From Eubacterium multiforme (GTDB lineage Bacteria > Bacillota > Clostridia > Clostridiales > Clostridiaceae): a DNA stretch of 64,000 bases. Below are positions 27,310 to 36,006 of the stretch, piece after piece (position 1 is the first letter of the stretch; each line of letters begins with the position of its first letter). The stretch is from contig NZ_JAUSUF010000008.1 of NCBI RefSeq assembly GCF_030813415.1, positions 55,975 to 119,974 of the forward strand, written 5' to 3'. The notes under the pieces were generated by a model that saw only the letters and a program-made list of their open reading frames with translations, had not been told where the DNA came from and did not search any database. The translations under genes were made by a program, and so were the position numbers.

Positions 27310-28116
27310 ATGAATAAAACAATAGGATTTATTGGCGCAGGGAACATGGGACAGGCTATGATTGGTGGAATAGTTAGCTCTAAACTTACTATGCCAGAAA
27401 ACATAATTGTAAGTGACTTAAGTGACGATAATTTACTAAAGGCTAGGGAAAATTTCGGAGTTAAAACTACAAAGAAAAACATTGATGCAGCTAAGGATTC
27501 AGACATATTAGTATTATCAGTTAAACCTAATATATACAGTATAGTTATAAATGAAATAAAAGATTTTGTAAAAGACGATGTAATAATAGTTACTATAGCT
27601 GCTGGTAAAGCACTAAAAAATACTGAAGAACTATTTGGAAAGAAAATAAAAATAGTTAGAGTTATGCCAAATACTCCAGCTCTAGTTGGGGAAGGTATGG
27701 CTGCTATATGTGCCAATAAATTAGTTTCAAAGGAAGAAATTAAAGAAATTACAAATATTTTTGAAAGCTTTGGAAAAGCTGAAGTAGTAGAAGAAAAATT
27801 AATGGATGTAGTAACATCAGTAAGTGGATCTTCTCCAGCCTATGTTTATATGTTTATTGAAGCTATGGCAGATGCAGCCGTATTAGATGGAATGCCAAGA
27901 AATCAAGCATATAAATTTGCAGCCCAAGCAGTTTTAGGTTCTGCAAAGATGGTATTAGAAACAGGAAGTCATCCAGCAGTTCTTAAGGATATGGTTTGTT
28001 CACCAGGGGGAACAACTATAGAAGCTGTAGCAACTCTTGAAGAGGAAGGCTTTAGAAATGCAGTTATAAAAGCTATGAGAAGTTGTACAGAGAAATCAAA
28101 GGAGATGTCTAAATAA
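27310..28116 (+). CDS. proC: Pyrroline-5-carboxylate reductase
   Basis: 268 residues. It reduces pyrroline-5-carboxylate to L-proline with NAD(P)H. The N-terminal dinucleotide motif GFIGAGNMGQAM (5-16), the central MPNTPALVGEGMAA and the C-terminal signature CSPGGTTIEAVATLEEEGFR are all present. It lies 29 nt after hypD with its own GGAGGT site and shares its transcript and terminator. Together the three genes turn dietary or collagen hydroxyproline into proline, which can serve biosynthesis or Stickland reduction. It could equally be the cell's general proline biosynthetic enzyme. Confidence 0.96.
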   Translation: MNKTIGFIGAGNMGQAMIGGIVSSKLTMPENIIVSDLSDDNLLKARENFGVKTTKKNIDAAKDSDILVLSVKPNIYSIVINEIKDFVKDDVIIVTIAAGKALKNTEELFGKKIKIVRVMPNTPALVGEGMAAICANKLVSKEEIKEITNIFESFGKAEVVEEKLMDVVTSVSGSSPAYVYMFIEAMADAAVLDGMPRNQAYKFAAQAVLGSAKMVLETGSHPAVLKDMVCSPGGTTIEAVATLEEEGFRNAVIKAMRSCTEKSKEMSK

Positions 28117-28143
28117 TTTAATTTAAAATTAAATTATGATTTT

Positions 28144-28178
28144 AAAGAGTATTAGATTTTTTCTAGTACTCTTTTTTG
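28144..28178 (+). terminator. Intrinsic terminator of the hydroxyproline operon
   Basis: AAAGAGTATTAGA pairs with TCTAGTACTCTTT (one G-U), followed by TTTTTTG. Confidence 0.85.
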
Positions 28179-28314
28179 TAATAAATTTATATTTAGATTC
28201 AGAAAAATATTTTTTATAAAAGTTGTTAAATAATATAAACTATATTAAACTACTATTATTAGAGTTTTAAAGTTTAATTTAATAGAGAAAACTTTTGAAA
28301 GGAAGACGAGATTT

Positions 28315-28911
28315 ATGGAATTTTATCCAGTTGCAATAGAGAAACTAATAGAAGAGTTTGCAAAGCTACCTAGTATAGGACAAAAGACAGCTCAAAGATT
28401 AACTCTTCATGTATTAAATTTACCAGAGGATGAAGTAAAAGAGTTTGCAGATGCTTTAGTTAAAGCAAGAGGAACAATAAAATATTGTTCAGTTTGTGGT
28501 AATTTTACTGATTCTGATCCATGTGCAATATGTTCAAATCCTAATAGAGATAAAAGTACTATATGTGTTGTTGAACAACCAAAGGATATTATGACAATGG
28601 AAAAGGTAAAAGAATATAATGGAGTTTATCATGTACTTCATGGAAATCTATCACCAATGCAAGGAAGAGGGCCTCAAGATATTAGAATAAGAGAATTAGT
28701 ATCTAGAATGAAAGAAGAAATAAAAGAGGTAATTATAGCTACTAATCCTAACATAGAAGGAGAAGCTACAGCTATGTATATAGCAAAAATTCTTAAGCCT
28801 TTAGATGTTAAGGTTACTAGAATTGCAGCAGGTATACCAGTTGGTGGAGATTTAGAATATGCAGATGAGGTAACTCTTTCAAAGGCATTAGAAGGAAGAA
28901 CTCAAATATAA
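28315..28911 (+). CDS. recR: Recombination protein RecR
   Basis: 198 residues, the standard length. It acts with RecO and RecF in loading RecA at gaps. Present: a helix-hairpin-helix ([12 protein letters not shown], 18-29), the zinc finger Cys58, Cys61, Cys70, Cys73, the Toprim start [11 protein letters not shown] and the Walker-like end [26 protein letters not shown] precedes the ATG. Confidence 0.97.
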   Translation: MEFYPVAIEKLIEEFAKLPSIGQKTAQRLTLHVLNLPEDEVKEFADALVKARGTIKYCSVCGNFTDSDPCAICSNPNRDKSTICVVEQPKDIMTMEKVKEYNGVYHVLHGNLSPMQGRGPQDIRIRELVSRMKEEIKEVIIATNPNIEGEATAMYIAKILKPLDVKVTRIAAGIPVGGDLEYADEVTLSKALEGRTQI

Positions 28912-28915
28912 AAAA

Positions 28916-28945
28916 GAAGGACTCAAAAATTTTTTGAGCCCTTAA
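28916..28945 (+). terminator. Probable terminator of recR
   Basis: AAGGACTCAAAAA pairs with TTTTTTGAGCCCTT. The T-run beyond it is short, so some read-through to bofA is possible. Confidence 0.65.
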
Positions 28946-29195
28946 TTTATAGATGGGAGTTAGAAGTTTTGTTTGAGAATGAGTGAAAAGCTTCTTATGA
29001 TAACAATGTATGGTATTATAAGAAAAAGTGTTACTAAAATTTAAAAAAGGCTTGTATACTTATCCATAATTTTGGATAGAATTATATATAGGTAATTTTT
29101 GGAGTTATATTATGGGGAAAATTTTGAACTTAAATACAGGCAAATAAAAATTATATTATGAATATATGATATTTGCAGAATAAAGAGGTGGTTTT

Positions 29196-29444
29196 ATGGA
29201 TATGGAATTAATTATATATGGAGCTATAGGATTAGTGGTTTTATATGTACTTATAACTTTACTAAAGTGGCCAATTAAATTATTAATAAATGGCTTAATG
29301 GGAGTTGTATTGTTATATATAGTAAATTTAATTGGAGGAGCATTAGGATTCCATATAGCTATAAATATAATAACAGCTTTAATAGCTGGTATATTTGGAA
29401 TACCGGGAGTTGCGGCACTTATATTATTTCAATTGTTTCTTTAA
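29196..29444 (+). CDS. bofA: BofA-family pro-sigmaK processing inhibitor
   Basis: 82 residues, with two strongly hydrophobic regions (about 6-24 and 30-80). The C-terminal INIITALIAGIFGIPGVAAL matches the conserved BofA motif. In Bacillus, BofA holds the intramembrane protease SpoIVFB inactive in the forespore membrane. Its place just after recR is the usual one. This suggests a spore former. GAGGTGG lies before the ATG, and a clear terminator follows. Confidence 0.92.
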   Translation: MDMELIIYGAIGLVVLYVLITLLKWPIKLLINGLMGVVLLYIVNLIGGALGFHIAINIITALIAGIFGIPGVAALILFQLFL

Positions 29445-29451
29445 GGAATTT

Positions 29452-29500
29452 AAAGAGAGTAGTTTTACAAGATTTTTTGTAAAGCTGCTCTCTTTTTTCC
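29452..29500 (+). terminator. Intrinsic terminator of bofA
   Basis: AAAGAGAG and CTCTCTTT flank an inner TTTACAA/TTGTAAA stem, followed by a T-run. Confidence 0.85.
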
Positions 29501-29598
29501 ATTTAAGAAATTATTAAGGATTTAATAAGAAATTATATAATGTAAAATTAAGCTTTTGTAGATAGAATTTTATTATAGAAAGTAATGGAGGGGTAGTA

Positions 29599-30513
29599 AT
29601 GAATGTTTTAGAGGTTAGAAACCTTAAAAAGGTTATTGGAAAAAGAGAAATAATAAAAGATTTAAACTTTACAGTAAAACCAGGAGAGATATATGGATTT
29701 TTAGGACCAAATGGAGCTGGTAAAACAACAACAATTAGAATGTTAGTTGGACTTATAGCACCTACTTCTGGAGAAGTGTTGATTTGTGGAGAAAATCTTC
29801 AAAACAATAAAGAAAAGGCCCTTAAAGATGTTGGAGCTGTAGTTGAAAATCCAGAACTTTATAAATACCTTTCAGGAAGAGAAAACTTAATGCAAATTGC
29901 AAGAATAAGAAAGGTATCAAAGGATGAAATTAATAAATTAATTAAGCTTGTAGGATTAGAAAATAGAATAGATGATAAAGTTAAGAAATATTCTCTTGGA
30001 ATGAAACAAAGATTAGGACTTGCAGCAGCCCTTATTGGTAATCCAAAATTATTAATATTAGATGAGCCAACAAATGGACTTGATCCATCAGGAATTATAG
30101 ATTTTAGAAATATAGTTAAAAAAGCTTCAAGAGAAAGAGGAATGGCAGTTCTTGTATCTTCACATATATTAAGTGAAGTTCAGCAACTTTGTGATAGAGT
30201 CGCTTTTATAAATGATGGAGTTATAAAGGCTACAGAAGATATGGGTGAAGCAATTCAAGGAACAAATAAGGAAAGTTTAACATTAGTAGCAAGAGATAAA
30301 GAAGATAAAGTAATTAAAGTACTTAGAAATCAACCTTTTGTAGTAACAGCAGAGGGAAATAAAGATGGAATAAATGTTGTTGTACACGTTGGAATGACTC
30401 CTGAATTAATTAAAGCATTAGTAAAAGAAGACATATTGATAGAAGAAATATATAAAAATAGAGAAGGATTAGAACAAAGATATATGGAGCTTGTGGAAGG
30501 AGGAATAAGATAA
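29599..30513 (+). CDS. ABC-2 type transporter, ATP-binding protein
   Basis: 304 residues. Walker A GPNGAGKTT (about 35-43), signature YSLGMKQRLGLA, Walker B KLLILDEPTNGLDP and the switch His (SSHILSE) are all present. The C-terminal 80 residues resemble the regulatory tail of bacitracin/lantibiotic-resistance type ATPases (BcrA-like). It works with the permease that follows, whose ATG overlaps its stop codon by one base (TAATG). Confidence 0.93.
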   Translation: MNVLEVRNLKKVIGKREIIKDLNFTVKPGEIYGFLGPNGAGKTTTIRMLVGLIAPTSGEVLICGENLQNNKEKALKDVGAVVENPELYKYLSGRENLMQIARIRKVSKDEINKLIKLVGLENRIDDKVKKYSLGMKQRLGLAAALIGNPKLLILDEPTNGLDPSGIIDFRNIVKKASRERGMAVLVSSHILSEVQQLCDRVAFINDGVIKATEDMGEAIQGTNKESLTLVARDKEDKVIKVLRNQPFVVTAEGNKDGINVVVHVGMTPELIKALVKEDILIEEIYKNREGLEQRYMELVEGGIR

Positions 30514-31781
30514 TGGTACTTACTTTAATTAAAAACGAACTTATTAAAATATCAAAAAGAGGAAAAACATGGATAGTGTTTGGAATGTTTATTTTAGCTA
30601 TGATAGGACTTATAGTTGTTGGTAAAGTTAGTGCGAATGAAGCAAAACATTGGCATTCTCCACAAGGGCAAATCGAAAATATAGATAGACAGTTAAAATG
30701 GCAAAATGAAGACTTAAAAAATAATGAAGCTCATTTAAAATCTTTGGAAAATAATAAAACTAAAAATAAGTCAGAAATAATTAGCACTAAAGAACATATA
30801 ACTTTTGCAAAAGAGGATATAAAAAGGTTAAAGGAAGACAGAAAACTTCAAGAAAAACTTGTTAATGCTAAAACTCCAGATTGGAGAGAAGAAGTTAAAA
30901 CTTCTATAAAAAATCTTAATAGCGAAAAGGAAAAGGCAAAAAGGGAAGGAAATACAGATAAAAAATATTTAGATAATTTAAATAAGCAAATTGATAGAAA
31001 TCAATATTTTTTAGATAATAATTTAAAACCAGTAGAAAAGTGGGAATTTTATCCTAGTAATGTAGCTATACAAGTTATGATGATACTTGGTATGGCAATG
31101 TTAGTTGCAGGTATAGCAGTTTTTATGAGTGATATAATATCAGGAGAATGTACTCCAGCAACTCTTAAATTTTTACTAGTACAGCCAATTTCAAGAGGAA
31201 AAGTAATATTATCAAAATTTGTAGCAATTGTAATAACAGTTGTTATGATGATATGTGGAAGTGAATTAATAGCCTTTGGAGCAGTTGGAGCATTTACTGG
31301 ATTTGATGCTATAAAAATGCCAGTAGAATTAGGTCTTAGGTATAAAGTAAATCAGGAGATCTTAATGAAAGAAGGCTTTAAGCAGCTGGATGTAGTAGCA
31401 AATTCAGGATATAATTCAACTATGGGAGATTTTGTTTTACAAAGTTTCTTACTACAAATTTTATTTGTAGTAGCTTGTTGTGCATTTATATTTATGATAT
31501 CTTCTTTATTTAAGAGTAGTATGATAACTATGGCAGTTTCAGTTGTAATTTCAATTGCTGCTGTAATTTTACCAACAGTAAGTAAAAAGATTGGAGAATA
31601 TGCACATTTAAATTTCTTAAATTATGGTAATACTCCAGGAGTTATAAGTGGAGACATAGCACATATATATGCAAATCCAAATTTCACTCCAGGACTTGGA
31701 GCTACACTTATGGTTATAACTATAATAGTTTCATATATAATAGCTCATGTAGTATTTAGTAAAAGAGATATGTTAGTGTAA
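30513..31781 (+). CDS. ABC-2 type transporter, permease with extracytoplasmic coiled coil
   Basis: 422 residues. One membrane segment (about 21-38) is followed by a roughly 145-residue highly charged, coiled-coil region (about 48-175) that should lie outside the cell. Five more hydrophobic segments follow (about 190-212, 235-262, 310-332, 338-360 and 390-415). That layout fits ABC-2 permeases of the BcrB/NatB/ABC2_membrane_2 type with a large first external loop. The exported substrate, possibly an antimicrobial peptide or a lipid, is unknown. No sensor kinase is encoded beside it. Confidence 0.88.
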   Translation: MVLTLIKNELIKISKRGKTWIVFGMFILAMIGLIVVGKVSANEAKHWHSPQGQIENIDRQLKWQNEDLKNNEAHLKSLENNKTKNKSEIISTKEHITFAKEDIKRLKEDRKLQEKLVNAKTPDWREEVKTSIKNLNSEKEKAKREGNTDKKYLDNLNKQIDRNQYFLDNNLKPVEKWEFYPSNVAIQVMMILGMAMLVAGIAVFMSDIISGECTPATLKFLLVQPISRGKVILSKFVAIVITVVMMICGSELIAFGAVGAFTGFDAIKMPVELGLRYKVNQEILMKEGFKQLDVVANSGYNSTMGDFVLQSFLLQILFVVACCAFIFMISSLFKSSMITMAVSVVISIAAVILPTVSKKIGEYAHLNFLNYGNTPGVISGDIAHIYANPNFTPGLGATLMVITIIVSYIIAHVVFSKRDMLV

Positions 31782-31807
31782 ATATTATCTTAAAAAAATT
31801 ATTTAAT

Positions 31808-31870
31808 AAAAAGGCAAAGTAATAAAAACTTATTTATAAGTTCTTTAGTATTTTGCCTTTTATTTTTATT
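31808..31870 (+). terminator. Intrinsic terminator of the ABC-2 pair
   Basis: AAAAGGCAAA and TTTGCCTTTT flank an inner AACTTAT/ATAAGTT stem, followed by TATTTTTATT. Confidence 0.82.
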
Positions 31871-32007
31871 ATTATTTCTAATAATGACAAAATATGTTAT
31901 ATTTATAATGGATAATATAATAAAATTTTATTGTGATAAATAATAATTAAAGCACTTTAAATATTCTTTGGTATAATGATACTATAGACAAAAAGAGGAG
32001 TGTTTTT

Positions 32008-32184
32008 ATGGCAGCAGGAGTTGGAGTAAATTGTTTAGAATGTCCAGAAAAGAAGAATGGAAACTGTGATGGAAAGGATCTACAATGTGTGTGTTTTAAA
32101 TGTCCAAGAAAGTTAAGTGAATGTATAATAACTAAATATTGTAGAGAAACAGAATCTGTACTTTATTTTGGACCAGAATATTAA
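32008..32184 (+). CDS. 58-residue cysteine-rich protein
   Basis: 58 residues with eight cysteines (9, 12, 20, 27, 29, 32, 39, 45) arranged as CLEC, NC, QCVCFKC, EC and YC, a pattern that suggests a zinc or iron-sulfur site. There is no signal peptide or membrane segment. I do not recognise the family. An AGAGGAG site stands 8 nt before the ATG, and a TATAAT at 31972-31977 is a likely -10 box. It lies directly upstream of the M32 carboxypeptidase and probably shares its mRNA: the carboxypeptidase's ribosome binding site starts 3 nt after this stop codon. Confidence 0.78.
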   Translation: MAAGVGVNCLECPEKKNGNCDGKDLQCVCFKCPRKLSECIITKYCRETESVLYFGPEY

Positions 32185-32209
32185 ATTAAAGGAGATGCAT
32201 TTTGAGATT

Positions 32210-33706
32210 ATGAGAGAAGAAAAATTAAAAGAATTAAAAGAGTACATCGCAAGTATTGGGAAAATGAACAAAGCTTTAGAAATTATATACTGGGATATGC
32301 AAACAAAGATGCCAAAGAAGGCAATTGAGCAGCGTTCAGAAATTATAGAACATATGTCAGGTGAAATATTTAAAATGACAACTTCTGATAAATTAGGAGA
32401 ACTTTTAAATTATTTCGTGGGAAATACTGAAGGATTGTCAGATATAGACAAGGCGATAATAAAAAATACTGAAAAAGAATATAATGAAACAAAGAAAATT
32501 CCAGAAGATAGATATAGAGAATTTATTGTTGCATCAACTCTTTCACAAGGTGCATGGGAAGAGGCTAAAGAAAAGAATGATTTTGAAATATTTAAGCCTC
32601 ATTTAAAGAAAATGATAGATTTTCAAAGAGAGTTTGTAGATTATTGGGGTTATAAAGATAACAAATATGATACTCTTTTAGATAAGTATGAAGAAGGACT
32701 AACAGTAAAGAAATTAGATAATGTCTTTGGAGAACTTAAAGAGGGAATAATAGAGATACTAGAAAAGATAAATAAAAGTGGAAAAGTAGTAAATAAAGAT
32801 TTCTTAATTGGAGACTTTAAGAAGAAACCACAAGAAAAATTTTCTAAATTTGTTCTAAATAAAATGGGATATGATTTTGGTGCTGGAAGAATTGATGAAA
32901 GTATGCATCCATTTACAATAGGATTTGGTAATAAGGATGTAAGATTAACAACAAATTATGATAATCCTGATTTTACTTCAGCTTTATTTAGTTGTGTTCA
33001 TGAAGCAGGTCATGGAATATTTGAACAAGATATTCCAGATAATCTTCAAAATACTGGACTTGATTCTGCAATTGCAATGAGCATTCATGAATCACAATCT
33101 AGATTTTATGAAAATATTATAGGAAGAAGTAAAGAATTCTGGGAATACTTTTTCCCATATGCAAAGTATCAGTTTAAAGAATTTAATGATGTAACTTTAG
33201 AAGAGTTTTATGAAGGAATAAACTATGTAAAACCTTCACTTATAAGAACAGAATCAGATGAATTAACATATAGTCTTCATATAATAATTAGATATGAAAT
33301 AGAAAAGGCTCTTATAAACGGAACATTAAGTATTGATGATGTTAAAGAGGAATGGAATAGAAAATATAAGGAATATCTAGGAGTAGAACCTGAAAATGAT
33401 AGTGATGGAATTCTTCAAGATATACATTGGTCTGATGGATCCTTTGGATATTTTCCAAGCTATGCTCTAGGAAATCTTTATGGAGCACAAATGCTTTATG
33501 TTATGAAAAAAGAATATAAAGGATTATATGATGATATTAAAAAAGGAAATTTAGATGGAATTCATAGCTGGTTACGTGAAAATGTCCATAAATATGGAGC
33601 AACATATTCTCCAAGTAAAATTATAAAAATGATAAGTGGAGAAGAATTAAATCCAAAATATTTCTTAGATTATCTAGAAAATAAATATTTAGCAATATAT
33701 AAGTAG
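32210..33706 (+). CDS. Carboxypeptidase M32 (Taq type)
   Basis: 498 residues from the chosen start. A cytoplasmic zinc carboxypeptidase of family M32, with the zinc motif His264-Glu265-Ala-Gly-His268 and the downstream HESQSRFYEN containing the third ligand. The family-typical IYWDMQTKMP, DESMHPF and GIRTE/LIRTESDE motifs are present. Start choice is not certain: AAAGGAG (about 32188-32194) directly abuts an in-frame ATG at 32195, while the ATG at 32210 lies 15 nt downstream. An even earlier in-frame TTG at 32168 would overlap the upstream Cys-rich gene and is unlikely. Confidence 0.92.
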   Translation: MREEKLKELKEYIASIGKMNKALEIIYWDMQTKMPKKAIEQRSEIIEHMSGEIFKMTTSDKLGELLNYFVGNTEGLSDIDKAIIKNTEKEYNETKKIPEDRYREFIVASTLSQGAWEEAKEKNDFEIFKPHLKKMIDFQREFVDYWGYKDNKYDTLLDKYEEGLTVKKLDNVFGELKEGIIEILEKINKSGKVVNKDFLIGDFKKKPQEKFSKFVLNKMGYDFGAGRIDESMHPFTIGFGNKDVRLTTNYDNPDFTSALFSCVHEAGHGIFEQDIPDNLQNTGLDSAIAMSIHESQSRFYENIIGRSKEFWEYFFPYAKYQFKEFNDVTLEEFYEGINYVKPSLIRTESDELTYSLHIIIRYEIEKALINGTLSIDDVKEEWNRKYKEYLGVEPENDSDGILQDIHWSDGSFGYFPSYALGNLYGAQMLYVMKKEYKGLYDDIKKGNLDGIHSWLRENVHKYGATYSPSKIIKMISGEELNPKYFLDYLENKYLAIYK

Positions 33707-33718
33707 ATTTAAATTGTT

Positions 33719-33768
33719 AACACCTAAAAATAAAGATTTTCGTCTTTATTTTTAGGTGTTTTCTTTTT
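33719..33768. terminator. Strong terminator after the M32 gene
   Basis: AACACCTAAAAATAAAGA pairs perfectly with its complement across TTTTCG, then TTTTCTTTTTC. Confidence 0.9.
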
Positions 33769-34339
33769 CATTACAAATAGTTCAAAAATACATTTAAATT
33801 TAGTTAAAAGGATAGATTTAAGCAATAATTTAAAAAAATATATTAATGAAATATTGACCAGTATTAACAAATAAGACTTAAATGGTAAGATATGTGGCAA
33901 ATTTACTAAAAAAATAAAAATTTTAAATAAATGTTGAGAAAAAAGATAGAATATTTGTAATATCACAAAAGATTAAACGTTTACATTAAGTCTAAATCGA
34001 ATTCCATAAAATTAACAATTACGAAAACATTTAGGTAAAGCTCCCAAAGTATTGAAAATAAAGGGGTTGAGAAGAACAATCATTTAATTTTTATAAAAAA
34101 CATAGTAAAAATGCAAAAAATATATATTATTAGAGAATGAGTGAGCTTTTTTATTAAAATTGTATAATTTGATTAAAAATGAGATTTGGAGATTAATTCT
34201 TTAAATTTACATAAAAATTAAAGGGTACTATACTTGAGCCATAGATAAGGACAAGAAAATGTTCTTTACTTACTTAAAATTGTCGACAAAGTTTAAGTTG
34301 TGGAATTTATTAAAAATTAATAGCGAAGGTCGTGAAATT
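33769..34339. other. Long upstream region of gadC
   Basis: 570 nt without a credible gene. A minus-strand open frame through part of it has no ribosome binding site and runs into the terminator stem. It contains the cre-like site at 33972-33986 and a TATAAT-like box near 34163. No riboswitch class is recognised. A possible long leader for gadC. Confidence 0.45.
33972..33986 (-). promoter_or_regulatory. Possible cre site upstream of gadC
   Basis: Read on the minus strand, ATGTAAACGTTTAAT matches the cre consensus WTGNAANCGNWNNCW except at one position. The core AAACGTTT is palindromic. Confidence 0.42.
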
Positions 34340-35905
34340 ATGGATAATGGGTCAGCAGGTACTAAAAAAAGTTTAACTTTATTTGGGTTCTTTGCAATAA
34401 CAGCATCTATGGTAATGACAGTATATGAATACCCAACATTCGCAACATCAGGATTTCACTTGGTATTCTTCTTACTATTAGGTGGATTTTTGTGGTTTTT
34501 ACCAGTAGCTCTATGTGCAGCTGAAATGGCTACAGTAGATGGCTGGCAAGAAGGAGGAATATTCGCTTGGGTAGGAAATACTTTAGGTGAAAGATTTGGA
34601 TTTGCGGCAATATTTTTTCAATGGTTTCAAATTACAGTTGGATTTGTAACAATGATTTATTTCATATTAGGAGCATTATCATATGTATTTGATTTTCCAG
34701 CACTTAATACTAATCCAATTATAAAGTTCATAGGTGTTTTAGTAATATTTTGGATTTTAACTTTCTCTCAATTAGGAGGAACAAAAAATACTGCTAAGAT
34801 AGCTAAAACAGGATTTATAGTAGGTATTGTAATACCAGCAATAATTTTATTCGGTTTAGTAATAGCTTATATAGCTGGAGGAAATCCAATTGATGTAAAG
34901 ATAAGCTCAAGTACATTTGTACCAGATTTTACAAAGGTTAATACATTAGTTGTTTTCGTTTCATTTATATTAGCTTATATGGGAGTTGAAGCATCAGCAT
35001 CTCATGTTAATGAAATGACTAATCCAAAGAGGGATTACCCAATAGCTATGATTATACTTGTAGTATTAGCTATTATATTAAATACTGTTGGTGGTTTAGG
35101 TGTTGCAGCAGTAATACCACAATCACAATTAAACTTAAGTGCAGGTGTTGTACAAACATTCCAAGCTTTAATAGGTCACTTTAGTGGTAGCTTAGGTTGG
35201 CTTGTAAAGATAATAGCATTAATGATATCTCTTGGTGTTATGGGAGAAGTTAGTGCATGGGTTGTTGGACCTTCAAGAGGAATGTATGTAGCAGCTCAAA
35301 AAGGAATTTTACCAAAAGTATTTAGAAAAGTTAATGAACATAATGTTCCAGTTCCATTAATTATGGTTCAAGGACTTGTAGTTACAATATGGGCAGCAGT
35401 TCTTACATTTGGTGGTGGCGGAAACAATGTTTCCTTCTTAACTGCAATATCATTAACAGTTGTAATTTACTTAGTTGGATATATATTATTCTTTATAGGT
35501 TACTTTGTATTAATATACAAGAAAAACAATTTAAAGAGAGCATATCAAATTCCAGGAGGTAAAGGAGTAAAAACTATAATTGCAGCAGCTGGATTAATAA
35601 TGTCAATACTTTCATTAGTAATTTCATTTGTTCCACCAAGCAGTTTAACAGGAAAGAGTATTACAGAATATGAAGCTATATTAGTAATAAGTTTTGTAGT
35701 ATCAGTTATAATTCCTTTTGTTATATATGCATTACATGATAAGTCAGAACACAAAAATGTTGTACCTAAGGTTTCAAGAATTAAACACTGTGAAGTTAAT
35801 AGTTTTGTACATCCAATGGCAAGAGGAGAACATCATATCAATCCAGATCCAGAAGATGTTATGAAGCAAACAGATAACATGAAAAATGATTCAGATAAAA
35901 AATAA
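34340..35905 (+). CDS. gadC: Glutamate:GABA antiporter
   Basis: 521 residues with about twelve hydrophobic segments, an APC-superfamily exchanger. It brings in glutamate and expels GABA, so that cytoplasmic decarboxylation by GadB consumes protons. The protein starts MDNGSAGTKKSLTLFGFFAI, and the soluble His-containing C-terminus (residues about 475-521) may serve as the pH plug known for E. coli GadC. The ATG at 34340 is chosen, 9 nt after AAGGT; an upstream in-frame ATG at 34259 would add 27 residues that are unlike the family. gadB follows after 100 nt with no terminator between. Confidence 0.93.
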   Translation: MDNGSAGTKKSLTLFGFFAITASMVMTVYEYPTFATSGFHLVFFLLLGGFLWFLPVALCAAEMATVDGWQEGGIFAWVGNTLGERFGFAAIFFQWFQITVGFVTMIYFILGALSYVFDFPALNTNPIIKFIGVLVIFWILTFSQLGGTKNTAKIAKTGFIVGIVIPAIILFGLVIAYIAGGNPIDVKISSSTFVPDFTKVNTLVVFVSFILAYMGVEASASHVNEMTNPKRDYPIAMIILVVLAIILNTVGGLGVAAVIPQSQLNLSAGVVQTFQALIGHFSGSLGWLVKIIALMISLGVMGEVSAWVVGPSRGMYVAAQKGILPKVFRKVNEHNVPVPLIMVQGLVVTIWAAVLTFGGGGNNVSFLTAISLTVVIYLVGYILFFIGYFVLIYKKNNLKRAYQIPGGKGVKTIIAAAGLIMSILSLVISFVPPSSLTGKSITEYEAILVISFVVSVIIPFVIYALHDKSEHKNVVPKVSRIKHCEVNSFVHPMARGEHHINPDPEDVMKQTDNMKNDSDKK

Positions 35906-36006
35906 GTTTAAAATATAGTTCACCAAAAAGGCAATGGTTTACTACTAAAATATTTACCTATGATGAACATTAAAATACAAATTAATTAATTTATGGAGGT
36001 ATTAAT

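Noticed and set aside
33724..33966. An 80-codon minus-strand open frame upstream of gadC.
   Set aside because: It has no ribosome binding site, is AT-driven in composition and runs into the terminator stem of the M32 gene.
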